Below, piece by piece: positions 18,554-27,626 of a stretch of 64,000 nt of DNA. Within the stretch, counting starts at the first letter, position 1, and each line of letters opens with the position of its first letter. Position numbers and translations under genes: made by a program. The DNA comes from Gemmataceae bacterium (lineage in GTDB: Bacteria; Planctomycetota; Planctomycetia; Gemmatales; Gemmataceae). The notes beneath the pieces were generated by a model that was not told the DNA's origin, ran no database searches, and worked only from the letters and a program-made list of their open reading frames with translations. The DNA lies in NCBI GenBank assembly GCA_009691845.1, contig SIAJ01000002.1:101090-165089 (forward strand). Reading direction: 5' to 3'.

Positions 18554-19589
18554 CCCCATTTTCTGGAAGGATCGCACCGTCTGCGTCACGGGCGGAACCG
18601 GGTTCCTCGGCTACCATCTCGTGCGCACGCTGGGGGAGGCCGGTGCCCGGGTGCGTGTGTTTGCCTTGAGTCCGAGCAAAAACCATCCGATACGGCAGCT
18701 TGCTCACGCGGACATCATTTCGGGAGATGTGCTCGATGCCGAGGCCGTGAAGCGGGCGGTTGCCGGTTGTTCGATCGTCATCCACGCGGCTGGGATCGTT
18801 TCGGTCTGGGGGCCGACCATCGAAAAAATGTGGGCGGTTCATGTGGAAGGAACACGCAATGTCTTGAACGCTCTCGAACCATCAGCCCGGATGGTTCACA
18901 CGTCCAGCGTGGTCGCGGTTGGTGCTTCGAAGAAGCCGATTGCCTTGAACGAAGCGAGCCCGTTCAACCTGAACCGCATCAAGGTCGAGTATGTCCGCTC
19001 CAAACGTGCGGCCGAGGAGGTTGCTCTGGCGTCGGATCGGGATGTCGTTGTCGTGAACCCAGGGTACCTCGTCGGCCCGGAGGATTTTGAGCGCTCGGTG
19101 ATGGGTCAACTCTGCCACCGTTTTTGGCGAGGCCGGGCACCGCTGGCCCCTCCTGGAGGGCTCTGTTTCGTGGATGTCCGCGATGTGGCCGTCGGCCACC
19201 TGCTCGCGGCTGAGCGTGGCACGCGTGGGCAGCGTTACATCATGGGCAACGAAAACTTGAGCTATCGGGAGTTCTTTCGGCTACTAGCGGAGGTTGCCAA
19301 TCTGCGGCCGAGGTGCCTTCCTAAAATCCCCTCGCTCCTGTTCACGGCTGGTGCGGCCCTGAACGAAATGCGGGGCCGAGTGCGTGGCAAGGAGCCGTAT
19401 CCAAGCCTGGCCCACGCCCGAATGAACCGCTTTTTCTGGTACTTTTCGTCGGAACAGGCCAGAAGTGAGCTGGGCTATGAACCTCGTAACATTCGCGAAT
19501 CGCTAAGCGATGCATATGCGTGGTATTCGGGACGTGAAACCTTCCGAATTCGCGGCATCAATCGTTGGCTCCTGCGGCCGACCGATTAG
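18543..19589 (+). CDS. Extended SDR (NAD-dependent epimerase/dehydratase family), copy 3
   Basis: This 348-aa protein uses TTG 18543, overlapping the previous stop. Features are GGTGFLG for NAD(P), HTSSVVAVGASKKP with the active Ser, YVRSK, and the segment VVVNPGYLVGPEDF. It is closer to copy 2 than to oleD. The tight overlap indicates a co-transcribed, translationally coupled pair. It could reduce or dehydrate another intermediate of the Pfa/Ole product, or belong to an unrelated pathway. Confidence 0.85.
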   Translation: MRPDPIFWKDRTVCVTGGTGFLGYHLVRTLGEAGARVRVFALSPSKNHPIRQLAHADIISGDVLDAEAVKRAVAGCSIVIHAAGIVSVWGPTIEKMWAVHVEGTRNVLNALEPSARMVHTSSVVAVGASKKPIALNEASPFNLNRIKVEYVRSKRAAEEVALASDRDVVVVNPGYLVGPEDFERSVMGQLCHRFWRGRAPLAPPGGLCFVDVRDVAVGHLLAAERGTRGQRYIMGNENLSYREFFRLLAEVANLRPRCLPKIPSLLFTAGAALNEMRGRVRGKEPYPSLAHARMNRFFWYFSSEQARSELGYEPRNIRESLSDAYAWYSGRETFRIRGINRWLLRPTD

Positions 19590-19650
19590 GCGATGCTCCC
19601 TCAAGCGACGCACGCACCAAGAAAACACACGACCACGAATTTCAGGTGGA

Positions 19651-19705
19651 GTCCTGATTTGGGAGGGCGAGGCTCGGCAGGAGCCTCGCCCTCCCAAATC
19701 AGGAC
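19651..19705. repeat. Perfect 24-bp palindrome between convergent genes
   Basis: Arms 19651-19674 and 19682-19705 are perfectly complementary around the loop CGGCAGG. It sits between the last SDR (ends 19589) and the kinase gene on the other strand (ends 19800). Both strands could form a strong hairpin, so it may act as a bidirectional terminator. Its size and perfection also suggest a dispersed repeat. Confidence 0.85.
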
Positions 19706-19799
19706 TTACACAGATAAGAAACGTTCGAGCGCTGGTTCTTTTCCGTGAATACCCAAGGTCAAAATGTCTTTGCTCGCGTGCCAGGCTTACACGAATCGT

Positions 19800-21245
19800 T
19801 CAGGCCTCGTCCGACTGAGACTCGGTCGATGGGAACAGCTCGTTGAGCTTGTCGATGATTTGCTTCATGGTGACGGGAAGGACGAGTGAAGCGGTTCTCG
19901 GGAGATGTGCGAGGCTTTCCGCCCAGTGGGCTTGATCTTTCGAGAGGATCAGGATTCCCGCACAATCCAGACGTTTGAGGTCGGCCTCGTTCATTACCTT
20001 CTCGAAGGCTTCCAGGCCCACGCGGTCGGCCGTCCCACAGTTCACGATCAAGGCCTGATACGGTTGTTGTTCAAAGCGTGCCACGGCCTGTGCTGTGTTG
20101 ATCGAGATCAGGACGCGAAAGCCGCGTGCCTTGAGCTTCTCGCGAAAGGCATCCTGGAACTTGGCATTATGTTCGACGACGAAAACTGTCTTGGGACCAG
20201 TATCGCCCGACCTGGTTCGACCGCCTCCCGTGAGTTCTCGACGAACTTGCTCGATGGCTTCGAGTAATTGTTCGTAGTTCTGGAACCGCTGGTTCGGCTC
20301 GAAGGCCACCATCCTGGAGAGCAGGGCGAAGACTGGCGGCGGAAGGTCTGGATTCTCACGGTTGAGATGGCTAGCGACTTCAAACCGCTGACGTTGCATG
20401 CGAACGCGTGCTTCACGCGTCACGGAAAGCAGCGGCTTGCCTGTGACCATCTCGTGAAAGGTACAGCCGAGGAAGTAGATGTCGCTTCGCGGGTCGCCGG
20501 CTTTGACCCCGGTCGCTTTTTCGAGGCCCGCGTAATCGACCGTGCGATCGATTTCGCCTCCCTCTTCTCGAGCGCCGCCGGCCAGTTCTGCCAACCCGAA
20601 ATCGACAAGTTTGGCGGTGTTGCTCGATGCAATCAAGATATTTGTGGCCTTGAGATCGCGATGGGTAAGGCCCTGTCCCAATGCGTAAGCCAGCCCGTTG
20701 GTGGTTTCCTCCAGGAGCCGAAGGGATTCGAGGGGCTCCAGCTTCTTGCGAATGGCCAGGAAATCTTTGAGGTTTCCGCCTTCCACGAACTCCATCACCA
20801 GATAATATTGGGCCGTGGATGGGTCGCGGCTGACGGCCAGGATGCGCACGATATTCGGGTGCTGCATCGAGAGGCCGACTTTACCCTCACGTTCGAATAG
20901 TTCGATCTTGCGGTTATCCTCCGCCCACCGTTTGCGAAGCACTTTGATGGCCACAATCTCGCCGGTGCGAGGATTGTCGGCCCGATAGACGCGGCCGAAG
21001 GTGCCAGCCGCGATTCGATAGAGAACCCGATAGCCGCCGAGGAAGTAGCCGCCGGAATCGCCTTTGCGAAGCTTGCTAATCTGCCAGGGAGTCAAATAGC
21101 CCTTGCGCTCGAGCACACGTAAGAGCGGATCGGCTGGCCCTGTCCTGTGTTCCAGTTCAGAGGTCGCGTCAAACAGCTGCTCCTCGGTGACGAGACCGCA
21201 TCTTTGCGCGAACTGAGCCATGCCTGCTGCGTCCAAGGTGGACAT
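19800..21245 (-). CDS. Ser/Thr protein kinase with C-terminal degenerate receiver domain
   Basis: This 481-aa Hanks-type kinase begins with a short domain (about 1-65, LERKGYLTPWQISKLRKGD) often seen before planctomycete kinases. The catalytic domain (about 72-335) has a glycine loop IAAGTFGRVYRA, VAIK (Lys101), HRDLKATN (195-202) and DFG (215-217), so it should be active. After a linker, residues 353-480 resemble a response-regulator receiver (TVFVVEHNAKFQDAFREKLK), but the phosphoacceptor position reads Asn402 (LIVNCG) and the usual Lys near the end is absent (LVLPVT). No membrane segment is seen, so it is probably cytoplasmic. It is divergent from an FHA-STAS gene, which could be its partner. 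Confidence 0.9.
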   Translation of the reverse strand: MSTLDAAGMAQFAQRCGLVTEEQLFDATSELEHRTGPADPLLRVLERKGYLTPWQISKLRKGDSGGYFLGGYRVLYRIAAGTFGRVYRADNPRTGEIVAIKVLRKRWAEDNRKIELFEREGKVGLSMQHPNIVRILAVSRDPSTAQYYLVMEFVEGGNLKDFLAIRKKLEPLESLRLLEETTNGLAYALGQGLTHRDLKATNILIASSNTAKLVDFGLAELAGGAREEGGEIDRTVDYAGLEKATGVKAGDPRSDIYFLGCTFHEMVTGKPLLSVTREARVRMQRQRFEVASHLNRENPDLPPPVFALLSRMVAFEPNQRFQNYEQLLEAIEQVRRELTGGGRTRSGDTGPKTVFVVEHNAKFQDAFREKLKARGFRVLISINTAQAVARFEQQPYQALIVNCGTADRVGLEAFEKVMNEADLKRLDCAGILILSKDQAHWAESLAHLPRTASLVLPVTMKQIIDKLNELFPSTESQSDEA

Positions 21246-21370
21246 GCGCTTACCGCGAAGAGAATCAAAGGGCCAAACAACTCCTCATACAGAGTATCTT
21301 GAGGGCAAGCGGCATTCAACAGGGGACTTGGGTTTCGTGCGAGCGTGAGGAGATTTGTGCCAGGATTCTC

Positions 21371-21399
21371 TTGCATGGACGCTCCAACTAGCTTAAGAT
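21371..21399 (+). promoter_or_regulatory. Possible sigma70-like promoter for the FHA-STAS gene
   Basis: TTGCAT (21371-21376) and TAAGAT (21394-21399) are separated by 17 nt, about 75 nt before the ATG at 21475. Both boxes deviate from consensus. Confidence 0.28.
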
Positions 21400-21474
21400 T
21401 CTCATAAATACTGCGGATCGGCATCAACTGCCGGCTCGCCGTCCCCGCTCCGTTCCTCTCCAGGGGACGTATCA

Positions 21475-22296
21475 ATGAAATTCTTTTTGATCGTCGTCAA
21501 GGGCAAGAAACAGGGGTTGCCTATCCCCATCGAGATCGACCTCTTCCTCGTTGGCAGCGGCAAGGTCTGCCAGCTCCGTGCCGATCACGAATCAATGGGC
21601 GACCAACACTGCGCGCTGGTGACGCGAGGGCGAAAGGTATTCGTCACGGACCTGGATAGCGGACAGCCCACCTTCGTGAATGGTGAAGTACTCGCTCCGG
21701 GTATCGAGTGGCCGCTCCATCCCCGGGATATCTTGGACATCGGTCCACTCAAGTTCATGGTTCAGTACCGGGAAAAAGCATTATCTCAGCATGATTTGGA
21801 GGAGTGGGCCCTCAGTTGCCTAGACCAGAACAGCGAACGAAACCAAGAACTCACCCGCGAGGAGGATGAGTTTCATTCGGAACAGTTTGAATCGGCGTCG
21901 AACGCCGCCGCCGCGATCCTGGATGGCTTGAACGCTCAGCGTGGGGAAGTGAAAGGGCACCTTCGGGTTTCGCGCGAGGGGCAGATCACACTCGTGCGCG
22001 TGAATCATCTCTACCTCGTCGAGCCCTCCGAATTGGCCCTGGTCAAGCACGAACTGTACGAGCAACTCGATCAGACGAATCTTCGGGTGCTCATGGACAT
22101 GAAAAACGTGAAGCGAATGACAAGCCAGGCAGCAGAAATGTTCGCGGGGCTGCGGACCTGGCTGCGTCCCAAGGGGAGCCGCATGGCCTTCTGCCGGCTC
22201 CACCCGGAATTCGAATCGATGTTTAAGGGCTACCAGGTTACCCACGATATGCCGATGTTTGCCGAGAAACCAAAAGCCCTAACGTCCAAGTGGTAG
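21475..22296 (+). CDS. FHA-like plus STAS (anti-sigma antagonist-like) protein
   Basis: This 273-aa protein combines two signalling folds. Residues 1-105 have an FHA-like pattern ending in PTFVNGE. The usual phosphothreonine-binding Arg and Ser are not evident (VGSGK and SMGDQH stand where GR and SxxH are expected), so binding may be altered. Residues about 165-265 look like a STAS domain, with LRVLMDMKNVKRMTSQAAEM matching the helix-cap region where Ser/Thr is phosphorylated in anti-sigma antagonists. An RBS-like GGGG lies near ATG 21475. Divergence from the kinase gene suggests a phosphorylation pair, which is inference. Confidence 0.75.
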   Translation: MKFFLIVVKGKKQGLPIPIEIDLFLVGSGKVCQLRADHESMGDQHCALVTRGRKVFVTDLDSGQPTFVNGEVLAPGIEWPLHPRDILDIGPLKFMVQYREKALSQHDLEEWALSCLDQNSERNQELTREEDEFHSEQFESASNAAAAILDGLNAQRGEVKGHLRVSREGQITLVRVNHLYLVEPSELALVKHELYEQLDQTNLRVLMDMKNVKRMTSQAAEMFAGLRTWLRPKGSRMAFCRLHPEFESMFKGYQVTHDMPMFAEKPKALTSKW

Positions 22297-22364
22297 GCGA
22301 GCAATTCCAGAAGTCCTGTCCTAATCCGATCGTCTTCCCAGGCGAATGGCTCCGAAGTGCGTAC

Positions 22365-22393
22365 TTTACGTCTCGCCACGAATCGCCTATAAC
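22365..22393 (+). promoter_or_regulatory. Putative sigma70-type promoter before secG
   Basis: TTTACG (22365-22370) and TATAAC (22388-22393) lie exactly 17 nt apart, about 60 nt before the secG GTG. This would drive the secG-yicC-gmk-rpoZ row. Confidence 0.42.
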
Positions 22394-22452
22394 TAAAAAT
22401 TACTGCTCACACGGAAGAGGGGCGGTTTTTTCCCGATTGACGGAGATAAGCC

Positions 22453-22761
22453 GTGGGCTACGAGGTAGACTTCTTCTCTCACGTGGTGAATCTGTTGATC
22501 ATCCTCGTGGGCTTGTTGCTGATTCTCACCATCCTCATTCAACGAGGAAAAGGGGGCGGGCTCGTCGGTGCCTTCGGGGGCGCGGGGGGTTCGAGTCCGT
22601 TCGGCTCCAAGGCTGGGGACACATTCACTCGAATTACGCTACTGATGGCCCTGGCCTGGGTATTACTGATCTTTGGACAAATCTGGCTGGTGAAAAAAGA
22701 TACCCGAAAAAACACGGGAAAAAGCACCGCCAGCCTAACTGAAGACGTTCGACCTCTCTAA
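22453..22761 (+). CDS. secG: SecG, preprotein translocase subunit
   Basis: This is a small inner-membrane subunit of the SecYEG channel, 102 aa, within the usual range. Two hydrophobic helices (about 8-30 and 60-80) flank a Gly-rich cytoplasmic loop ([20 protein letters not shown]), which is the SecG hallmark. The start is GTG 22453. It heads a row with yicC, gmk and rpoZ, with only 16 nt to the next gene. Confidence 0.93.
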   Translation: MGYEVDFFSHVVNLLIILVGLLLILTILIQRGKGGGLVGAFGGAGGSSPFGSKAGDTFTRITLLMALAWVLLIFGQIWLVKKDTRKNTGKSTASLTEDVRPL

Positions 22762-22777
22762 CCAACGGACGGTTGCA

Positions 22778-23674
22778 TTGCTTCTCAGCATGACTGGCTT
22801 CGGCGAAGCTCGATACCAGGGTGAGGAACTGTCTCTCTCGGTCGAAGTGCGAACCGTCAACAATCGATACCTCAAAGTCTCCGTCCGGGGCTCCGAGCCT
22901 TATCCCATGCTCGAGCCCGAACTCGAGAAACTGGTGCGCAAGTACGTCCGCCGCGGCACCGTGACGATCCATATTCGCTGTGAGCGGCAGGGACGTCCGA
23001 GTGACTTTGTCCTCAATACTGTCGCGTTACGCAGCTACGTGGAGCAAGTCCGAGCCGCCTGCCAGGAGCTGGGCTGGCAAGTTCCAGAGGCATCCATTGT
23101 CAGCCAGGTCCTTTCGTTGCCTGGAGTCGCTCCCGAGCCTGGCGGCAGGTCTGGGCGTCCGCCCGAGGCGGAGTCAACGCAAGCGGAACGAACATTGGAG
23201 GCCGCCCTCAAGAAACTCCATGCGATGCGGGTCCTCGAAGGCCAAGCCATGGCCGACGAATTGCTGGCCCATCGTCAATGCGTGGGAGAACATTTGCTTG
23301 CCATCGAACGGATGATGCCGACAGTCGTGACGAGCTTTCGTCAGAGACTGCACGAGCGTGTCGGGCAAGCGTTGGCGGAGCATAACGTGACTTGTCGAAC
23401 GGAAGATTTGATTCGCGAGGTCGCGGTATTCGCCGAACGGACGGATGTATCCGAAGAGGTCATGCGGCTCGGAAGTCATCTGGAACAATTTGAGTCCGTC
23501 GTTCAGAAGGAAACGGACGCACCCGGCCGCAAACTCGAGTTTCTCGTCCAGGAGATGGGCCGGGAGACCAATACAATCGGCTCCAAGGCCGGCGATGTGA
23601 GTGTTTCTCGGCACGTGGTCGAGATCAAAGCCGCACTCGAAAAGGTCCGGGAACTCGTGCAAAACGTCGAGTAG
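22778..23674 (+). CDS. YicC/YloC family endoribonuclease
   Basis: This 298-aa protein has the family N-terminus SMTGFGEA followed by VEVRTVNNRYLKVSVR, and the conserved C-terminal block KLEFLVQEMGRETNTIGSKA. YicC-type proteins are endoribonucleases. TTG 22778 is chosen because family members have a few residues before SMTG; ATG 22790 is the alternative. It lies 16 nt after secG and 38 nt before gmk; yicC-gmk-rpoZ order is common in bacteria. Confidence 0.92.
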   Translation: MLLSMTGFGEARYQGEELSLSVEVRTVNNRYLKVSVRGSEPYPMLEPELEKLVRKYVRRGTVTIHIRCERQGRPSDFVLNTVALRSYVEQVRAACQELGWQVPEASIVSQVLSLPGVAPEPGGRSGRPPEAESTQAERTLEAALKKLHAMRVLEGQAMADELLAHRQCVGEHLLAIERMMPTVVTSFRQRLHERVGQALAEHNVTCRTEDLIREVAVFAERTDVSEEVMRLGSHLEQFESVVQKETDAPGRKLEFLVQEMGRETNTIGSKAGDVSVSRHVVEIKAALEKVRELVQNVE

Positions 23675-23712
23675 GCCGACTTGCCGCGAACCAAATCCCG
23701 TTTCGGAACGAA

Positions 23713-24312
23713 ATGATACTAGGCCCGCTAATCATCGTCTCCGGTCCCAGCGGGAGCGGCAAATCGACGTTGATCCGGCGCGCGTTGAAGGTGTTTGGTT
23801 CGGAATTGCGGCACTCGATCTCCGCCACCACTCGACTGAAACGAGAGGGCGAAGTGGACGGCGTCGACTATCATTTCTGGACCAAGGCTCGATTCCAGAA
23901 AGGGATTGCCGACGGGGAGTTCCTCGAATACGCTACGGTGTTCGGGAAAAACGATTACGGGACACCCCGATCCGAGGTTGAACCGTATCGCCTGCGTGGA
24001 TTGGGTGTGGTTCTGGATGTCGATGTTCAAGGTGCGGAGCAACTGCGACGCACTTGCCCAGACGGTTTCTCCATTTTTTTGGAGACGCCGGTCGGAGAAT
24101 ACGAGCGCCGGCTTCGGGAACGAGAAACCGACCCAGAGGACGCAATCCAACGTCGATTGGAAAGCGCGAGACTGGAACTCGCCCGTGCTCACGAATTCAA
24201 CGCCCGCATGGTCAATGATAATGTCGAACAAGCTGTGGACGAGTTCTGCTCGCTGATCCGCAGCCGATTTGAAGCCGCTAGCATGGGAGGTAGAACGTGT
24301 TTGAGGATCTGA
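23713..24312 (+). CDS. gmk: Guanylate kinase
   Basis: This enzyme phosphorylates GMP to GDP with ATP. The 199-aa protein has the P-loop GPSGSGKST (11-19), the GMP-binding segment [20 protein letters not shown], and [14 protein letters not shown] followed by [13 protein letters not shown]. The 3' end overlaps the rpoZ start by 16 nt, suggesting coupled translation. Confidence 0.95.
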   Translation: MILGPLIIVSGPSGSGKSTLIRRALKVFGSELRHSISATTRLKREGEVDGVDYHFWTKARFQKGIADGEFLEYATVFGKNDYGTPRSEVEPYRLRGLGVVLDVDVQGAEQLRRTCPDGFSIFLETPVGEYERRLRERETDPEDAIQRRLESARLELARAHEFNARMVNDNVEQAVDEFCSLIRSRFEAASMGGRTCLRI

Positions 24313-24548
24313 AGGAAGAAGAAATCGTCAATAAGGTTGGTGGACGCTTCAAGCTTTCAACCCTGATCCAGAAGCGAATGGTCGCACTGAATACCGGCGC
24401 GAGGCCATTGGTCGAAATTCGCGGCGGAGATCACATGCAGATCGTGCTTCAGGAAATCCTGCAAGACAAGATCTACCTGGATGCCTCTGGAGAAATGCGC
24501 GATCGGGAGCAACAGCTTCCAGCCGCCGAAGCCGGGGCGGACGAGTAG
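24297..24548 (+). CDS. rpoZ: RNA polymerase omega subunit
   Basis: This 83-aa small RNA polymerase subunit helps assemble the beta-prime subunit. It shows the omega pattern of [20 protein letters not shown] and GARPLVE. The GTG start lies inside gmk, the usual neighbour of rpoZ. The C-terminus is acidic and Ala-rich, which is common. Confidence 0.9.
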   Translation: MFEDLKEEEIVNKVGGRFKLSTLIQKRMVALNTGARPLVEIRGGDHMQIVLQEILQDKIYLDASGEMRDREQQLPAAEAGADE

Positions 24549-24564
24549 CTGAGGATGTTCACAT

Positions 24565-24592
24565 AGTAGCCAGCACACGCTGTGTGCCGACT
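24565..24592. repeat. Degenerate GCACAC/GTGTGC palindrome after rpoZ
   Basis: GCACAC (24573-24578) and GTGTGC (24582-24587) form a short hairpin flanked by AGTAGC on the left and GACT on the right. This resembles the element at 32700-32760 but with more mismatches. It lies 17 nt after rpoZ. Confidence 0.45.
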
Positions 24593-24677
24593 GGATATGG
24601 TGTCAGCAACTGGGCCGACATCGCTCTTTTTAAGTCCCGCCGCGGCTCGCGGCACCACTTCACCCGGAGCGCGATCC

Positions 24678-26207
24678 GTGGCTGATCTCACTCCTATTCC
24701 TTCGGCCCAGCAGACGTCGGGTCCGGTGTATCAACCGATATCCGGTTACGTCGTGGGGGCCGGAGTTGCGACAATCGCGTTTGTGCTCTTTCTTACGGTG
24801 ATCGCGTATACGGCCATTACCTCGCGGCGGTCGGCCCTGTCCGAGGAATTGCTAATCCTGCCGCTACTGGGGGCGATCCTGGCCACGATTGGCCGTTCGC
24901 ACGTTCGCAACTCCGAAGGGACCAAGACGGGAGCCCGTGAGGCCGCCATCTGCTGGTGGATTTGCATCATGGGTGGTGCCGGGTTTGTCGCCTACTTGCA
25001 GGCCAGCGAGTTTGCAATCAAGCGTCAGTCGGCCCGCTTCGCGGAGCAGGATTTTTTCAAGGAACTCAAAGAAGGGCGAACCCAACACGCTTTTTTGGCG
25101 ATGGTTCCCGCCGAAGAGCGCCGCCGTGCCACTCCAGTCGAGCCGAATGCCAAGGACGCCGAAAGCGCGAAAGCCCGCGATTCCTTCGAAGCGGTTAACG
25201 ATGCCTTCGGATACCAAAAATACAAACACGCGGATTACGTTCGTCTATTCGTGCGGAATGGCAAGGCAATGGAGATCGAGCACCTCGGAGCAAAAGATGT
25301 TGGCCAGGAAGAGGCTGGCTTCAAGGCCACCCAACTGTACAAGGTCCGCTGCCCCGAGGGAATTTTCGACATTCACGTCAAAATGCAGGCGCTGGAGGGA
25401 CGCAAAGGCGGAGCACCCCAGTGGCGAATCCCCGGGCAATCGAACGTCAGAATTGTCGGTGCCGAACTCTCGCAGTACGGCAGCCTGGTGATAGAACTCG
25501 AACAAGAGTGCGACGCATTTGCCCAGATGTGGATGTCCCATCTCATGGGCAATCGCCCCGCAATTGCTCAACTCCTCACGGTTCCCGAAAACGAGCGACA
25601 GCCCCTGGAGGCGACCTTTACTCGGCTGATGGCATTCGGCGGCGGGGCCGTGACACCGCTTGCTGCCGGGCCCGATTGGCTCCCGCCCTCGCGTGCAACC
25701 AAATGGCGTGAGCGCCTAGCTGCCAAAAAATCTGCCACCCCCTTTGACGACCTCCAGGAAATTGGCTTCTTCAACCTAAGCGAATCCGGTTCTTCCCTCT
25801 CGGACGACAGGATTGCCAAACTCCGCGACCTATGGCAATCGCCTTATTTGCTCCACACCTCGCAGCGAAAAACAGGCGGACCGGGCGGGCCTCCTACGGA
25901 TGCCAGCGTGCTGGAATTGTCTCCCAACCGAATCCTCGCCAAGGTTCCAGCGGACCTGTACGACGACGGACGGGTGATTTATTTTCGCACCCACATTCTC
26001 GTGGAATGCACCAGCCCAGAAGTACTTGCCGTCGTAAATGCCGCCCGGGATCGTGGCGCTGCGACAAAGTACGATGGGGCGTCCCTGAACTTGCGAACAT
26101 TGCCTCCTCGCCACTGGCGGATCAGCGGCTTGCTGACCGATATGGTTCCGCAAAAACCCGCCCCTCCTCCCCAGATGGATGGGCCAGGCGGCGGACCACC
26201 TCACTGA
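24678..26207 (+). CDS. Unrecognised membrane-anchored protein
   Basis: I do not recognise the family. From GTG 24678 (509 aa) there are three hydrophobic segments in the first 130 residues: VVGAGVATIAFVLFLTVIAY, ELLILPLLGAILATI and AICWWICIMGGAGFVAYL. A large, probably soluble, region follows and ends in a Pro/Gly-rich tail. The frame extends up to GTG 24582, but that part overlaps a palindromic repeat and looks non-coding, so the later GTG after CCGGAGC is preferred. It follows rpoZ by about 130 nt on the same strand and may be read through from that operon. Confidence 0.7.
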   Translation: MADLTPIPSAQQTSGPVYQPISGYVVGAGVATIAFVLFLTVIAYTAITSRRSALSEELLILPLLGAILATIGRSHVRNSEGTKTGAREAAICWWICIMGGAGFVAYLQASEFAIKRQSARFAEQDFFKELKEGRTQHAFLAMVPAEERRRATPVEPNAKDAESAKARDSFEAVNDAFGYQKYKHADYVRLFVRNGKAMEIEHLGAKDVGQEEAGFKATQLYKVRCPEGIFDIHVKMQALEGRKGGAPQWRIPGQSNVRIVGAELSQYGSLVIELEQECDAFAQMWMSHLMGNRPAIAQLLTVPENERQPLEATFTRLMAFGGGAVTPLAAGPDWLPPSRATKWRERLAAKKSATPFDDLQEIGFFNLSESGSSLSDDRIAKLRDLWQSPYLLHTSQRKTGGPGGPPTDASVLELSPNRILAKVPADLYDDGRVIYFRTHILVECTSPEVLAVVNAARDRGAATKYDGASLNLRTLPPRHWRISGLLTDMVPQKPAPPPQMDGPGGGPPH

Positions 26208-26248
26208 TAGGCGGGTAACTGACATCACCCGAGTACTGGTTACAAACC

Positions 26249-27517
26249 ATGCGCAACATACTCTTGGCAGTGCTCGTATCCCTTGGACCCACGCTCGCGG
26301 CAGACGATGTCGTTCCAGACGGTTCCCGAGTCCTCTTTCTCGGCGACAGCAACACATTCGACGGGCGATTCATTGCCTTGCTGGAAGTTCACGCGAAAGC
26401 ACATTTCCCAGAGCGCAAGATCGCGTGGATCAACCTCGGCTTGCCTAGCGAAACCGTGACGGGCCTTTCGGAACCCGACCACCCCTATCCCCGCCCCGAC
26501 ATTCACACCCGGGTCGCGGAGGCGCTAAAAAAAACCAAGCCAACATTGGTCGTCGCCTGTTACGGCATGAACGATGGCATTTACTACCCGTTCAGCGAAG
26601 ACCGATTTCAGAAATATCAGCAGGGCTACCGAAAGCTGATCGCAGATTGCGAGAAAGCTGGCACCAAGGTTGTCTTGATGTCACCCGCCCCGTTCGATGC
26701 CCGCCCAGTGAAAGCCAAAACGCTCGCCAAGGGGGCGGAAAAATACAGTTGGCTGAAGCCTTACGTCGATTACGATTCGGAAGTCCTCACGCGATATTCA
26801 GACTGGCAAGTGACGCTACGTGAGAAGGGCTACCGCGTGGCCGATGCGCATGCCGCCATGCATCTGCACTTTGCCAAGATGCGAAAAATCGTACCCGAGT
26901 ATGGCGTTTCCGCCGATGGTATCCACCCGGATGCCAGTGGGCACTTTATCATCTTCCGTGAATTGGCCTCCACCCTTGGCCTGCCAATCACTGGCCGAGA
27001 AACCCGCATCGACGCGGCAGCGGGCAGTTCGGGGAACCCCGAGGTCAGCGGCATCAAGGTCGGCCCAGGCAAGCTCGACTTCACCTGGAAAATGTCCGTT
27101 TCGTTTCCTCGCCACATGGCCTGGCACCCTCGTCTCGCGGAAATCGAGAATATTGCCGTCGGCATCGGCTCGCTTCGTCTTGGTATCACCGGGCTTCCCC
27201 CTGGCAAGCACGCCCTTTACGAAGGAGACAAGCTGATCGGCTCGGCCACCGCCGAACAGTGGAAGGCAGGAGAGGACCTCAGCAAGTGGGCCGAGTTGAG
27301 CACGAACAAGCGAACTGCCGAAATGTGGGACCTGATTCAGAAAAAGCAACGCATTCTTGGCCTCGCCTGGCTCACCGACGTCGGCCACAAACGACCCGAC
27401 ACGCCCAAAGGAATACCTCTCGCCGAGGCCCTGAAGTACGGCGAAGAGATCGACGAGCGGGTCAAGAAACTGACTTCCTCGGCTGCAATTCAACTGCGGG
27501 TCGTGACTGAAAAATAG
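26249..27517 (+). CDS. Secreted SGNH/GDSL-type hydrolase
   Basis: This 422-aa protein has an N-terminal signal peptide (MRNILLAVLVSLGPTLAADD). SGNH blocks are LFLGDSN with the nucleophile Ser34, a Gly block near NLGLPSETV, CYGMNDG with Asn, and SADGIHPDASGH with Asp223/His226. Such enzymes are secreted esterases acting on lipids or acylated polysaccharides. The second half (about 250-420) is an extra domain seen in planctomycete GDSL proteins. The substrate is unknown. Confidence 0.85.
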   Translation: MRNILLAVLVSLGPTLAADDVVPDGSRVLFLGDSNTFDGRFIALLEVHAKAHFPERKIAWINLGLPSETVTGLSEPDHPYPRPDIHTRVAEALKKTKPTLVVACYGMNDGIYYPFSEDRFQKYQQGYRKLIADCEKAGTKVVLMSPAPFDARPVKAKTLAKGAEKYSWLKPYVDYDSEVLTRYSDWQVTLREKGYRVADAHAAMHLHFAKMRKIVPEYGVSADGIHPDASGHFIIFRELASTLGLPITGRETRIDAAAGSSGNPEVSGIKVGPGKLDFTWKMSVSFPRHMAWHPRLAEIENIAVGIGSLRLGITGLPPGKHALYEGDKLIGSATAEQWKAGEDLSKWAELSTNKRTAEMWDLIQKKQRILGLAWLTDVGHKRPDTPKGIPLAEALKYGEEIDERVKKLTSSAAIQLRVVTEK

Positions 27518-27535
27518 CCCGTAGACCGCGTTGGC

Positions 27536-27605
27536 GTAGCTGAATTTGTGAGAGTTCAGTAATGGTCGCGTGGTTGTAAAACTGAATTCTCACGACTTCA
27601 GCTAC
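27536..27605. repeat. Imperfect 25-bp inverted repeat between convergent genes
   Basis: Arms 27536-27560 and 27581-27605 match at 22 of 25 positions around a 20-nt loop. The element lies between the ends of the SGNH hydrolase gene (27517) and the DUF1501 gene (27627, - strand). It could terminate both transcripts. Confidence 0.75.
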
Positions 27606-27626
27606 ACTCGAATCACGAAAGGTGAT

